This document shows, one piece after another, positions 1 to 8,332 of a stretch of 35,958 nt of DNA. A program made the position numbers and the translations under genes. The stretch spans positions 1 through 35,958 of the forward strand of contig JAJZWK010000003.1 of assembly GCA_021846725.1 (NCBI GenBank), written 5' to 3'. The first letter of the stretch is position 1. Every line of letters starts with the position of its first letter. This DNA is from Actinomycetes bacterium (lineage in GTDB: Bacteria; Actinomycetota; Acidimicrobiia; Acidimicrobiales; JAMCPL01). The notes under the pieces are model-generated. The model saw only the letters and a program-made list of their open reading frames with translations. It ran no database searches and was not told the DNA's origin.

Positions 1-1382
1 GGTCTCGGTGCATTACTTATATCATCAAATACAGATGCTGCGCATCCGGCAAAGAGTGCCGCCCCACGTATGCCAGGCTCTTCGACATCCAAATAATCGA
101 CAGTAATAGCCGATCCTGCCACTTTCTCCTTGGCTGCTCGTAATGCGAGACTACGTGACCAGCCACCTGATACAGCTATACGATCAATAGGGCCGCCGAT
201 CTCCGATATGGTATTGAGTAGCTCATACATACGATTGGTTACAGTCGAGACAGCAGCACGCCATATGTGAACTGGAGTAGCGTCCCATCCTATCCCGGTA
301 ATTGACGCTAAATTGCTTTCTGCGTTCAGTATCTTCAACTCACCGATATCATCCAATCCATCAAGAGCATCCCTCTCTAATAAACTCATGCGATCACTCC
401 CTATCTCCTCGGTGTCATATCCAATCAACTTCAAAATGCGACCAAGCACAAGCCCAGCACGTTGCGCTCCAAGCAATACGAACCGACCGGGTAACGCATG
501 GCGGCCCACTGTCACGTGACCGGCAAGTGCGACTCCAATAGCATCCCCATCAGGCATCTTACAGGTGGCTCGTATGAGTGCCTCGGCAGTACCACAGGAG
601 TCAAATACCTCATTGTTATCTATTACTCCAGCACCGACGGCTCCACAGGAATGATCGTGTCCCCCAATAGTGAGTATGGCACCATTTAGGCGATTTAACC
701 CGTATTCTGCATATCTGGCTCCATCAAAGTTGCCAATAGCCGTACCAGCAGTCACCAACTCAGGCATTACCCGCAATGAAAGATCTCCCCACTCCAGTGC
801 CTCTTCCCACCACTCCCCCGCAGCTACATCAAGCATGCCCGACCTGGAAGCCAATGACAGTTCGGCGACTTGCCCCCCTCCCAGTCGGTATGCGATCCAC
901 TCAGCTATACCCAGTATCTTCGCTACCGACGAAGGCTGGTCAAGATGACCACACAACCACCTCCACTTTGCCAAAGTACACAATCTACTGGGTGGGAGAC
1001 CGGTTTTCTCGCTGAATAGGCCGCCAAATACATCAGCCATCTCCCTGGCTTCATCCTCCCCGCGTGAATCGTGCCATGCTATAGACCGCATAATGGGATT
1101 ATCCTTACTGTCCAGATACACGACAGTCTCTGCAATACCCGTAATGCCAAGTGCTACAACATCCCCATCGGGTATGCTTGGCAACCTATCGGTAATTTCA
1201 GAGAGTACTCCCAGTACTGTATCGAGAAGCTGGGATGGATCAAGCTCTGCACCAGTTGGAATCTGTATCCACGGAGTAGGAGCGTCAACAAAGAAATGCT
1301 CGATACCGCTAGTATCTATTACACCTGCTTTTATACGTGATGTACCAATATCTATACCGATCAGCCAACCGTTGGAAGTCAT
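1..1382 (-). CDS. FGGY-family carbohydrate kinase, C-terminus cut by window edge
   Basis: I translated this frame by hand; it stays open to the left edge, so the stop codon lies outside the window. The ATG at 1382-1380 begins MTSNGWLIGIDIGTSRIKAG, the phosphate-1 ATP-binding motif of FGGY/ASKHA sugar kinases. Further on are ITGIAE, a WHDSRG segment (substrate region of xylulokinase-like enzymes), GGHDHSCGAVGAG (the FGGY GGHD signature) and, near the end, VSGGWSRS, the adenosine-binding motif. About 460 residues are present, close to the normal family length of roughly 480-520, so little is missing. The family phosphorylates pentoses, polyols or related sugars in the cytoplasm using ATP; the substrate cannot be read from the sequence. 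It lies on the same strand as rluD but is separated from it by 266 bp, so it probably has its own promoter. Confidence 0.88.
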   Translation of the reverse strand, partial: MTSNGWLIGIDIGTSRIKAGVIDTSGIEHFFVDAPTPWIQIPTGAELDPSQLLDTVLGVLSEITDRLPSIPDGDVVALGITGIAETVVYLDSKDNPIMRSIAWHDSRGEDEAREMADVFGGLFSEKTGLPPSRLCTLAKWRWLCGHLDQPSSVAKILGIAEWIAYRLGGGQVAELSLASRSGMLDVAAGEWWEEALEWGDLSLRVMPELVTAGTAIGNFDGARYAEYGLNRLNGAILTIGGHDHSCGAVGAGVIDNNEVFDSCGTAEALIRATCKMPDGDAIGVALAGHVTVGRHALPGRFVLLGAQRAGLVLGRILKLIGYDTEEIGSDRMSLLERDALDGLDDIGELKILNAESNLASITGIGWDATPVHIWRAAVSTVTNRMYELLNTISEIGGPIDRIAVSGGWSRSLALRAAKEKVAGSAITVDYLDVEEPGIRGAALFAGCAASVFDDISNAPR

Positions 1383-1488
1383 TACCAGATATACTATCGC
1401 TCCAGACAATCTAATATCATGGATCGTAATTCGACCGGTACCGATGAGGCCATTACAGGCTTTTCACCACTACACCAGACGATCTAAG

Positions 1489-1512
1489 CCTATGGGTCTT
1501 CCTATGGGTCTT
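1489..1512. repeat. 12-bp tandem repeat (2 copies)
   Basis: CCTATGGGTCTT occurs twice back to back in the non-coding gap between rluD and the sugar kinase gene. Its function is unknown; it looks like a small slippage duplication. Confidence 0.6.
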
Positions 1513-1581
1513 CCTGGAGATCCACCCACCAGGAGCACACAGGGAAATCCAATTCCCGCTCTATCTCAAATCCATCGGATG

Positions 1582-1684
1582 GAATCCAATACCTCCAACA
1601 CTGATGACAACTCAGATTTGGCAAATTGGCCAGTTTGCCCTGATCGGTTTAAGAATCCAATACCTCCAACACTGATGACAACTC
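1582..1684. repeat. 32-bp direct repeat spanning the rluD 3' end
   Basis: An identical 32-bp block is present at 1582-1613 and 1653-1684, 71 bp apart. The right copy encodes the last codons of rluD; the left copy is just downstream in the intergenic gap. The arrangement suggests a local duplication of the end of rluD. The 20-bp near-palindrome at 1620-1639 lies between the copies. Confidence 0.7.
1620..1639 (-). terminator. 20-bp near-perfect inverted repeat after rluD
   Basis: GGCAAATTGGCCAGTTTGCC is palindromic apart from one T/G pair. It starts about 10 bp past the rluD stop on the transcribed strand. There is no T-tract, so intrinsic termination is uncertain; it could equally be an operator for the downstream sugar kinase gene or a processing site. 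Confidence 0.3.
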
Positions 1685-2713
1685 TGGTGGCAGTGGTACG
1701 CTCCAATCCATTAACTCTCCGCTAGACGGGTGCTCGATAGACAATCTGGAAGCATGCAGGAAGATACGGGCTGAATAGCTGTTATCCCCAAGTCGGGCAC
1801 CCTGCCCATTGGCACCCTGGTTCCCCGTACCCTGCCCATTGGCACCCTGCCCAGCAGTATCCAGACCAAAGCCGGCATTCAGATCGGACGATTCCACAAA
1901 TGGCAACACCGACCAACTAGGACCTCCATAACGAACATCACCAATCACAGGATGACCTACCGATGACATATGAACTCGTATCTGATGAGTCCGTCCAGTT
2001 TCCAGATTTACCTCAAGCAAGCTGAGTGGCACCGGATGTACATACCTCCGTACTACCCGATATCTTGTTACGGCAGGTCTTCCGTTGGACGATATACACA
2101 TATTCAATGGGTTGCGCGACGATCTGCCTATAGGGGCATCTACCATGCCGTTATCCTCCGGGATAAGACCAGCAACCAGGGCAATATACTGCCTTATCAC
2201 CTTTCTGGAAGAGATCTGACCGACAAGTCGCTCGACAGCAAATGGTGTCAACCCTACCACCATAAGACCCGATGTCTCTTTATCAAGGCGGTGCACAATG
2301 CCCGGTCGTGCAGCATCCATAATACCGTTGGCCGTGCCGTCTCTCAAAGTATCAAAACGCGCAAGAAGGCCATCTACCAGTGTACCCTCATGATGTCCGG
2401 CACCATGATGTACCACCAGACCAGCAGGTTTGTTTATTACAACAATATCTCGATCGGAATAGACCAACTCAAATTGCACCGACGGGTCTTCCCTGGCAAC
2501 ATCAGTAACAATACCCGCTGTATCCACCTCGATGACCTGATCATGAGATAAAGGCCTACTACGCCGCAGAACAGGTGTACCGTTTATCTTCACCTTGCCA
2601 TCCTCTATAAGCGTTGCAACGGTAGAACGAGGGAGATTAGAGACAAACGAAATTACTTTATCCAGCCTCTCGCCTTCAAGCGATTTAGGCACATTGAATG
2701 TTATCGGTATCAA
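1649..2713 (-). CDS. rluD: RluD/RluA-family 23S rRNA pseudouridine synthase
   Basis: The 354-residue protein has an N-terminal S4-like RNA-binding domain (about residues 12-65) and an RluA catalytic domain. The catalytic signature HRLDKETSGLMV puts the active-site aspartate at residue 144, followed by GRTHQIRVHM near 240-249. The enzyme isomerises uridines in 23S rRNA; the exact positions cannot be told from sequence alone. The start is a TTG whose TTGA overlaps the lspA TGA, so the two are translationally coupled. The lspA-rluD order is common in bacteria. Oddly, residues about 272-311 are a Gly/Gln/Asn-rich linker built partly from a duplicated 30-bp unit, inserted between the catalytic core and the final strands. 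Assignment to the RluA family is sure; the D subtype is the usual call. Confidence 0.93.
   Translation of the reverse strand: MIPITFNVPKSLEGERLDKVISFVSNLPRSTVATLIEDGKVKINGTPVLRRSRPLSHDQVIEVDTAGIVTDVAREDPSVQFELVYSDRDIVVINKPAGLVVHHGAGHHEGTLVDGLLARFDTLRDGTANGIMDAARPGIVHRLDKETSGLMVVGLTPFAVERLVGQISSRKVIRQYIALVAGLIPEDNGMVDAPIGRSSRNPLNMCISSNGRPAVTRYRVVRRYVHPVPLSLLEVNLETGRTHQIRVHMSSVGHPVIGDVRYGGPSWSVLPFVESSDLNAGFGLDTAGQGANGQGTGNQGANGQGARLGDNSYSARIFLHASRLSIEHPSSGELMDWSVPLPPELSSVLEVLDS
1800..1849. repeat. Duplicated 20-bp unit inside rluD
   Basis: CCCTGCCCATTGGCACCCTG appears at 1800-1819 and again at 1830-1849, with a 30-bp period. It encodes the Gly-Gln-Asn-Ala linker of RluD and is in frame, so it changes length without breaking the protein. 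Confidence 0.7.
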
Positions 2714-3198
2714 TGCTTATTCTCGTTTTGCGAATGAACTGACTGGGCTATCCATATAATCACTACCAGTAACACCCCAATATCTATACAAGCATCCGCT
2801 ACGTTGAATGTAGGCCAATATCGTAAATGTATAAAATCCACAACTGCCCCATGGTCACCCCTGAAGACTCGATCAGCAAGATTCCCTAATGCACCTCCAA
2901 TTATCATTCCATAAGCTGCCACCAGCGACATAGATTTAGTCCTTAATACCATCCAACAAAGGACCACTACGAATACGAGCGCCACTATAGCAATTACGAG
3001 GGAATTACCTCTAGCGATACCAAAAGAGAACCCAGTATTCATTCCAAGCGAAAAACTCAAAGGTCCTATCACATGAATAGACCCCTTCGACAACCTGGAT
3101 AAAGCCCATGACGTACTCAGTTGGTCTGCCAGAATAACCAGTAACGCTACCGTACCTGCCAGTAACATCTTCTTCGTACGAGGAGATAAAGTAAGCAT
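2710..3198 (-). CDS. lspA: Lipoprotein signal peptidase (signal peptidase II)
   Basis: This integral membrane aspartic protease removes the signal peptide from prolipoproteins after lipidation. The 162-residue protein has four predicted membrane segments, beginning with LLAGTVALLVILADQ, where the Asp and Gln are family-conserved. The two catalytic aspartates sit in GNLADRVFRG and FNVADACID. ATG at 3198 is chosen over the TTG one codon upstream. The gene follows ileS after a few bases and its TGA overlaps the start of rluD, so the three form one transcription unit. A likely client encoded in this window is the GH5 lipoprotein at 29056. Length and motifs are normal for the family. Confidence 0.95.
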   Translation of the reverse strand: MLTLSPRTKKMLLAGTVALLVILADQLSTSWALSRLSKGSIHVIGPLSFSLGMNTGFSFGIARGNSLVIAIVALVFVVVLCWMVLRTKSMSLVAAYGMIIGGALGNLADRVFRGDHGAVVDFIHLRYWPTFNVADACIDIGVLLVVIIWIAQSVHSQNENKH

Positions 3199-3204
3199 CA
3201 AGGA

Positions 3205-6200
3205 TTACAGCCGCTTAATGGTAATCACGATATTGCCACCATCGGGAAGGGTCGCCGACTCGGTGTAGCCGTTTACGCCAGAAGGTGCTCCAGTCGGGCT
3301 GGGGCTCCTTTCAGCCTGCCATATCGTGTATATATCATTACCACTATCCGTAACAACGGTAAGGCGTAATGCCTGAGTCTGTTCACTGATATATTGGGCA
3401 TTTTCTTCTACAGCTTTCAACGCAGTGTCGTTCAATCCAAGCTGTAGATCAATTCTGTCAGTAATCTCCAGACCTGCTGATCTCCTTGCTTGCTGAATAA
3501 GCCGAACAATGTCACGTGCAGTACCCTCCCTGAAAAGATCCTCAGTAATGTCTGTATCAAGAATAACTATACCCTCCCTATTCGGCAGCGCTCGACCGTT
3601 CTCTTCGTCAAGAGGCACCAAATCGAGGGAATACTCACCTTCTTCCAGTTTTATACCATCCACATACACTGATCCGTCAGCACTCAACTGCCAGTTGCCG
3701 TCCTTACCTGCTTTTATGACCCGTTGAGTCTGACTCCCAAGCCTGGGGCCTAGAACTGACGGCACCGTAGTCAAGCGAGAATTGGCCAATGAGCTATAAT
3801 CATCAGTGAGGACAACCTGCTTCACGTTTAGCTCATCTGCTATTATCTCAGTATAAGGCTCAATATCCGATACGTTCTTGGCAGCCACCGTCAAACTGGC
3901 CAATGGCAGTCTGGCTCTTATCCCCTTTGATTTGCGTATTCCGTGAGCCGTCGAGCAGATATCCCGTACCCTATCCATTGCCTCGTTCAGTTGAGGATCG
4001 TATGGTAACTCATCACTACTAGGCCAGCGAGATAGGTGGACGCTGGTCTCTCCCGTCAAATCCATATAAATACGCTCTGACAGCAATGGCACCAAAGGCG
4101 CTGTCAACCTGGCAAGCACAGTAAGAACCGTATGAAGAGTATTGTAAGCCTCGGATTTATCCCGTTCCACCTCCATAGAGCCATCTCGCGCCATCCAAAA
4201 TCGGTCACGGTTTCTACGTATATACCAATTATCCAGCACCTCTACGAATGAAGCAACTGCCTGATATGCAGAGGATAAGTCATACTCTTCCATATATGTA
4301 GTAATATCCATGACCAGTTTCGAAGCCTTGGACAGTATGTATCTGTCCAGGATAGTAGAGCTGCTTGTATCTATGACACCTTTCATACGATCTGCATTCG
4401 CATAGAGGGAGAGAAAATACCATGCATTCCAGATAGGATTGAGCGCAAGTCTAACAGTATCTTTGATGGCCTCCTTCTGAACAATGAGATCCTGCCCCTT
4501 GAGCACGGGAGAGGAGAGTAGAAACCACCGCATTGCATCTGCGCCATATTCGTTGAATATCTCTTCCGGCTCCGGATAATTAGAGAGGCGCTTGGACATC
4601 TTACGCCCATCGCTACCCAAGATGACTCCGTGAGCAATGCAATTCTTGAAAGCTGGTTTATCGAAGAGCGCAACTGCCAGGACGTGCAGTGTATAGAACC
4701 ATCCCCTCGTCTGGGCTACATATTCGACCACAAAATCAGAAGGAAAATGGCTTTCGAACCATTCTGCATTCTCGAAGGGATAGTGAAACTGAGCAAATGG
4801 CATGGAGCCTGATTCAAACCAACAATCCAATACATCAGGTATTCTCCGCATTGTCGATTTACCGGTTGGATCATCGGGATTGGGTCTGGTAAGTGAATCA
4901 ATCTCTGGTAAATGCAGATCACTGAGATGCACGGAAAAATCAGCCTCCAGTTCTTCTATGCTCCCGTACACGTCTACACGAGGATAATTTGGGTCGTCGC
5001 TCTTCCACACGGGTATCGGGGAGCCCCAGAAGCGATTTCTGCTGATCGACCAATCTCTTGCTCCTTCCAACCATTTACCAAACGCACCATGCTGTATGTG
5101 CGAAGGTACCCAATGTATGGCCTCATTCTGTGCCAGCAGCCTATCTTTGATGGCAGTCACCTTAACAAACCACGAACTGACCGCCTTGTACACAAGTGGC
5201 GTATCTGTACGCCAGCAATGAGGATAGCTGTGTTCGTAGGATTCTCGCCGCACTAATGCTCCCAATCTCGATAGATCGTCGATGATGCGTTCGTTGGCAT
5301 CGAATACCTGAAGTCCCTCATAACTGCTCACTTCTGAGGTAAACCTACCTCTCTCATCCATAGGACAGACGACCTGAATGCCCGCTTTGGTGCAGACCTC
5401 GTAGTCGTCTTCACCAAAGCCAGGTGCCAAATGAACTACGCCAGTTCCCTCGTCTGTGGCTACGAAATCAGCGGTAAGAATCTTGAACGAATTGGGAGAG
5501 TCGCTGAAGAAATCAAATAAGGGCTTATAAGAACGCCCAGCGATCTCAGAACCCTTGACTATAAATACAGGCTCCCTGCCACCTATGAGATCTTCGTATT
5601 CCTCAGCACGCAAGGATGCAATCAACGTCGGTACAGAATTGCTTCCGTCAAGCATATAAGCCGCATAATCTATATCTGCCCCAACCGCTAAAGCTAGATT
5701 GGAAGGGAGCGTCCATGGCGTAGTTGTCCAGACCAAGAGCTTGAACTCTCCGTCTACTAAATTATTCACACGATGTGAGTCAGGAGCACCCATGGTAGAA
5801 CCGTCGATGGATCCCTTGGACTCCTTGGGTTCCTTGGCATAGACGGTAAAGGAAACTGTTACAGCAGGGTCAATCCTATTACGATAAGAATCATCCTGGC
5901 GAGTTTCAAAGTTGGACAGCGGTGTCTCACATTCCCAGCAATACGGAAGTACGCGTTCGCTCTCATATACAAGTCCCAATTCGTACAACCTCTTGAATGC
6001 CCACATAACACTCTCCATGTAGGAAGTATCCATAGTCCTGTATGCATTCTCAAAATCCACCCATCGTGCCTGTCTGTGGACATAACGCTCCCAGGCATCC
6101 GTCGTATTCTGCACCAGCGAACGGCAATGAGCATTGAAACGATCGACACCATATTCATTGATGGCAACCCTACCGGATACACCAAGGTCTTTCTCTGCAG

Positions 6201-6618
6201 CCATTTCAGCCGGTAACCCATGGCAGTCCCAACCAAAGCGTCTCTCCACTAATTTACCTCGCATTGTCCAGAAACGCGGTATTGTGTCCTTTACAAAACC
6301 AGTCAACAGATGTCCATAGTGGGGAAGACCATTTGCAAATGGCGGTCCATCATAAAAAATGAACTCCTCTCTACGGCTAGGGCTTGAATCTCGAGAATCA
6401 ATCTGATCGCCAGAGCCACCCATACCGCCAGAGCCACCTTGAGCATCAGAGGAACCGCTGCCACTAAGGGCACTGTCAGAGCTGCTAGCACTGCTACCAA
6501 GGGAACGGTCGAATATTCTGTTTGCAGTCCAATATTCCAGGACATCTTCCTCGATATTGGGGTAATCGGGTTGCTGCTCTACATGTGGATAAGCGCTATA
6601 TTGTGTATTTATTGACAT
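3205..6618 (-). CDS. ileS: Isoleucyl-tRNA synthetase (type 2, eukaryote-like)
   Basis: This class I synthetase charges tRNA-Ile and edits misactivated valine. The HIGH motif reads PHYGHLLTG (about residues 99-107) after YDGPPFANG, and the KMSKS loop reads GRKMSKRLSNYP (about 671-682). The DCWFESGSMP segment precedes it. These motif variants and the 1137-residue length fit the type 2 IleRS clade found in actinobacteria, archaea and eukaryotes, which is generally less sensitive to mupirocin than type 1; that is family knowledge, not seen here. Residues about 40-83 form a Ser/Gly/Asp-rich low-complexity insert just before the active-site strand. ileS is the first gene of the ileS-lspA-rluD unit. 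I found no T-box leader upstream. Confidence 0.97.
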   Translation of the reverse strand: MSINTQYSAYPHVEQQPDYPNIEEDVLEYWTANRIFDRSLGSSASSSDSALSGSGSSDAQGGSGGMGGSGDQIDSRDSSPSRREEFIFYDGPPFANGLPHYGHLLTGFVKDTIPRFWTMRGKLVERRFGWDCHGLPAEMAAEKDLGVSGRVAINEYGVDRFNAHCRSLVQNTTDAWERYVHRQARWVDFENAYRTMDTSYMESVMWAFKRLYELGLVYESERVLPYCWECETPLSNFETRQDDSYRNRIDPAVTVSFTVYAKEPKESKGSIDGSTMGAPDSHRVNNLVDGEFKLLVWTTTPWTLPSNLALAVGADIDYAAYMLDGSNSVPTLIASLRAEEYEDLIGGREPVFIVKGSEIAGRSYKPLFDFFSDSPNSFKILTADFVATDEGTGVVHLAPGFGEDDYEVCTKAGIQVVCPMDERGRFTSEVSSYEGLQVFDANERIIDDLSRLGALVRRESYEHSYPHCWRTDTPLVYKAVSSWFVKVTAIKDRLLAQNEAIHWVPSHIQHGAFGKWLEGARDWSISRNRFWGSPIPVWKSDDPNYPRVDVYGSIEELEADFSVHLSDLHLPEIDSLTRPNPDDPTGKSTMRRIPDVLDCWFESGSMPFAQFHYPFENAEWFESHFPSDFVVEYVAQTRGWFYTLHVLAVALFDKPAFKNCIAHGVILGSDGRKMSKRLSNYPEPEEIFNEYGADAMRWFLLSSPVLKGQDLIVQKEAIKDTVRLALNPIWNAWYFLSLYANADRMKGVIDTSSSTILDRYILSKASKLVMDITTYMEEYDLSSAYQAVASFVEVLDNWYIRRNRDRFWMARDGSMEVERDKSEAYNTLHTVLTVLARLTAPLVPLLSERIYMDLTGETSVHLSRWPSSDELPYDPQLNEAMDRVRDICSTAHGIRKSKGIRARLPLASLTVAAKNVSDIEPYTEIIADELNVKQVVLTDDYSSLANSRLTTVPSVLGPRLGSQTQRVIKAGKDGNWQLSADGSVYVDGIKLEEGEYSLDLVPLDEENGRALPNREGIVILDTDITEDLFREGTARDIVRLIQQARRSAGLEITDRIDLQLGLNDTALKAVEENAQYISEQTQALRLTVVTDSGNDIYTIWQAERSPSPTGAPSGVNGYTESATLPDGGNIVITIKRL

Positions 6619-6683
6619 ATCAATGCTTTAATTATCTTACTTTCCCTATTGGACGATTCTTAATGTACTAAAATATATAGTGT

Positions 6684-6713
6684 AGTGTATTCTGTTTTCA
6701 TTACGGATCTCAA
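6684..6713 (-). promoter_or_regulatory. Candidate promoter for ileS
   Basis: On the minus strand TTGAGA (6713-6708) and TACACT (6689-6684) are separated by 18 bp. Transcription would begin about 60 bp before the ileS ATG. This is based on the consensus match only. Confidence 0.35.
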
Positions 6714-6740
6714 CATGGTATCGTATTTCAACGGTATTAT

Positions 6741-6760
6741 ATTCTAAAATATTATAGAAT
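6741..6760. promoter_or_regulatory. 20-bp near-palindrome upstream of the ileS promoter
   Basis: ATTCTAAAATATTATAGAAT is an inverted repeat with a single mismatched pair. It lies about 28 bp upstream of the putative ileS -35 box, a plausible place for a dimeric regulator. Its AT content means chance cannot be excluded. Confidence 0.25.
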
Positions 6761-6883
6761 GGCTGGTAGCGCTCTGTCTCATAAATAACGTGCCGTTACC
6801 TATCATTTAGGAGTAAAGGACAGGAACTGGTAAGATTCCGAGAGAAAAAATATACTATAGCCAGATAAGATATCGCTAGCGTA

Positions 6884-6933
6884 GTGTCTCGTAAATGGTG
6901 TAACATTATCCAGCTGGCCGAGGACATTATCTA
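6884..6933 (-). repeat. Dispersed 50-bp repeat, copy A
   Basis: On the minus strand this aligns without gaps to 26681-26730 (34 of 50 identical by hand count) and more weakly to 28052-28101. The best-kept core is GGATAATGTTAC. All three copies are intergenic and on the minus strand. Differences are mostly transitions, as expected for an old duplication or a diverged coding remnant. Confidence 0.4.
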
Positions 6934-7024
6934 GTGAGACCAAGAACGAAAGCATAGTCGGTACTGCATTGAAAATGAAGATACCACCAAAAACATCATC
7001 TGGTCGACAGTAATATACGGTCAT

Positions 7025-7054
7025 TTGCTGAACGGACCACTATAATAATATAAT
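7025..7054 (+). promoter_or_regulatory. Candidate promoter for the dksA-like gene
   Basis: TTGCTG at 7025-7030 and TATAAT at 7049-7054 are 18 bp apart; an overlapping TATAAT lies at 7041-7046. Transcription would start near 7061 and leave a leader of about 35 nt with a GAGAGGAG ribosome binding site before the ATG at 7095. Confidence 0.5.
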
Positions 7055-7094
7055 TCGAGTTTCGTGTAAGATAGCTGAGCGAGAGGAGCAATTT

Positions 7095-8279
7095 ATGGCC
7101 ACGGCCAATACCAGTTCAAGAAAGAACAGTACAGGGTTGACAAAAACGGATACCGGCGGGAGAACCTCTGGGAAAAGTCCTAAATCAGCTAGAGCAAAGG
7201 CGATTACGGAAAAAAGAGCAAAGACGACAGACCGGGCAGTCTCCGATACTGGAACCAAGACAAGAGGTAGACCTGAAAAGAATACACAATCCGAAGAAAA
7301 GACAAAGACTGTAACTACTAGAACCACCCGTAGTACCACAGCCACAAGGACTCGTGCTTCCAGTAGTACCAAGGCTTCCAGTAGTACCAAGGCTTCCGCC
7401 AATACAATAAGTACCGCTGGCGGTACAAAAATATCTTCAAGGAGCCGTACTGCTGCCGATATTGTAGCTAAAAAAGCCAGTTCCACTACAACAAGCACTA
7501 AAGCACCCCCCAAAAGTCGTACCACAATGAGCTCAAAGGTAGGCAATCCATCACCTGCTTCCAGCTCCCCTGCCAGGCAACGTAACGTAGGTAACTCTAG
7601 GGCAGGCAGCACCGGCACTGACACAAAAGCATCACCAAGGCATTCATCAGACAACGAATCTGCACCAGCACGATCAAGAGGAGCCAGCAGACCGCCAAAG
7701 GAAGTAGGATCACGCTCTACTGGAAGTTCCAAGGCATCCTCAAAGACTCGTGCTACCAACAAAGATACAACTGCAAAGACCCATACAACAGGTACCATAG
7801 CAGCCGCGGCAAGCAGTACAACCCGCAGCCACCGACTAACGCCTGCCAGAATTCCAGGTGAACCCAAACGCTCCTCCACACAACCGCGACCAGAAATAGA
7901 ATCATACGCAAGCGACTCAAAATTCCTTAACGAGATGAGGGAAGCACTTCAAAAAGAACGCACGATCTACGAAGAGCAAATTGAACAACTAAAATCTGAG
8001 GCTGAATCGCTTGCGCTGGAACGTGAGCCCGGTGACGTACAATTTGATGAAGAATCAGGCGAGGGAGGAACCGCGTCCCTCGAGAGGGAATTGGATCTCA
8101 CCCTATCTGCTCAAGCAAGTGAAGCAATTAAACTAATTGATGATGCCCTAGCGGGGATAGAAGATGGGACCTATGGCATATGTGACTCTTGCCACAGACC
8201 TATACCTAAAGCTCGACTCAGAGCACTCCCTTATGCCAGGCTATGCATTGAGTGCAAAAGTGGTGGATTACACAGATAA
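7095..8279 (+). CDS. DksA/TraR-type zinc-finger protein with long basic disordered tail
   Basis: The last ~120 of 394 residues are a recognisable DksA/TraR domain: a coiled-coil-like helix from about 275 to 315, then a four-cysteine zinc finger with C363-x2-C366 and C384-x2-C387 (CDSCHRPI ... LCIECKSGG). Family members bind RNA polymerase through its secondary channel; whether this one does is inference. The first ~265 residues are almost entirely Ser, Thr, Lys, Arg and Ala, resembling histone H1 tails, and include an AT-hook-like RGRP core at 57-60. The ATG has a good ribosome binding site (GAGAGGAG). Genes of this family often sit near lspA and divIVA in actinobacteria; here it is flipped, convergent with divIVA and divergent from ileS. 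The tail suggests DNA binding, but that is untested. Confidence 0.85.
   Translation: MATANTSSRKNSTGLTKTDTGGRTSGKSPKSARAKAITEKRAKTTDRAVSDTGTKTRGRPEKNTQSEEKTKTVTTRTTRSTTATRTRASSSTKASSSTKASANTISTAGGTKISSRSRTAADIVAKKASSTTTSTKAPPKSRTTMSSKVGNPSPASSSPARQRNVGNSRAGSTGTDTKASPRHSSDNESAPARSRGASRPPKEVGSRSTGSSKASSKTRATNKDTTAKTHTTGTIAAAASSTTRSHRLTPARIPGEPKRSSTQPRPEIESYASDSKFLNEMREALQKERTIYEEQIEQLKSEAESLALEREPGDVQFDEESGEGGTASLERELDLTLSAQASEAIKLIDDALAGIEDGTYGICDSCHRPIPKARLRALPYARLCIECKSGGLHR
7356..7391. repeat. 18-bp tandem repeat (2 copies) in the basic tail
   Basis: GCTTCCAGTAGTACCAAG is repeated exactly in tandem and adds the peptide unit ASSSTK twice to the disordered tail of the DksA-like protein. It shows how the tail may grow by slippage. 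Confidence 0.75.
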
Positions 8280-8291
8280 CCGTTAGAGGCA

Positions 8292-8326
8292 TCGCTGCAG
8301 AAAGACAAACTATAGTGTCTTAGCGA
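8292..8326. terminator. Stem-loop between convergent genes
   Basis: TCGCT/AGCGA and AAGACA/TGTCTT pair to give a two-part stem with a 5-nt bulge and an 8-nt loop. It lies in the 53-bp gap between the stops of the dksA-like gene and divIVA, where a shared terminator would be expected. There is no clear T-run on either strand. Confidence 0.4.
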
Positions 8327-8332
8327 GATCTA

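Larger units (their letters stand above)
6619..7094. other. 476-bp divergent intergenic region between ileS and the dksA-like gene
   Basis: This AT-rich stretch lies between two divergent genes. It holds candidate promoters for each side, a 20-bp near-palindrome and one copy of the dispersed 50-bp repeat, all listed separately. A 73-codon minus-strand frame (6803-7024) contains the repeat but has no recognisable domain and no good ribosome binding site, so I do not call it a gene. Confidence 0.6.

Noticed and set aside
1093..1725. A 210-codon plus-strand frame across the left sugar kinase start and the rluD end
   Set aside because: It is antisense to a clear FGGY kinase and to rluD, shows no motif and is broken by the kinase gene evidence.
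6619..6800. A T-box riboswitch for ileS
   Set aside because: I looked for the conserved T-box sequence (GGTGG then ACCGCG) on the minus strand and found nothing similar.
6803..7024. 73-codon minus-strand ORF between ileS and the dksA-like gene
   Set aside because: No ribosome binding site or known domain; it is kept only as the context of repeat copy A.
7040..7879. A 279-codon hydrophobic frame antisense to the dksA-like gene
   Set aside because: It is an opposite-strand reading of the Ser/Thr/Lys-rich tail, whose biased codons produce Val/Leu runs. The sense strand has a promoter, ribosome binding site and a recognised domain.
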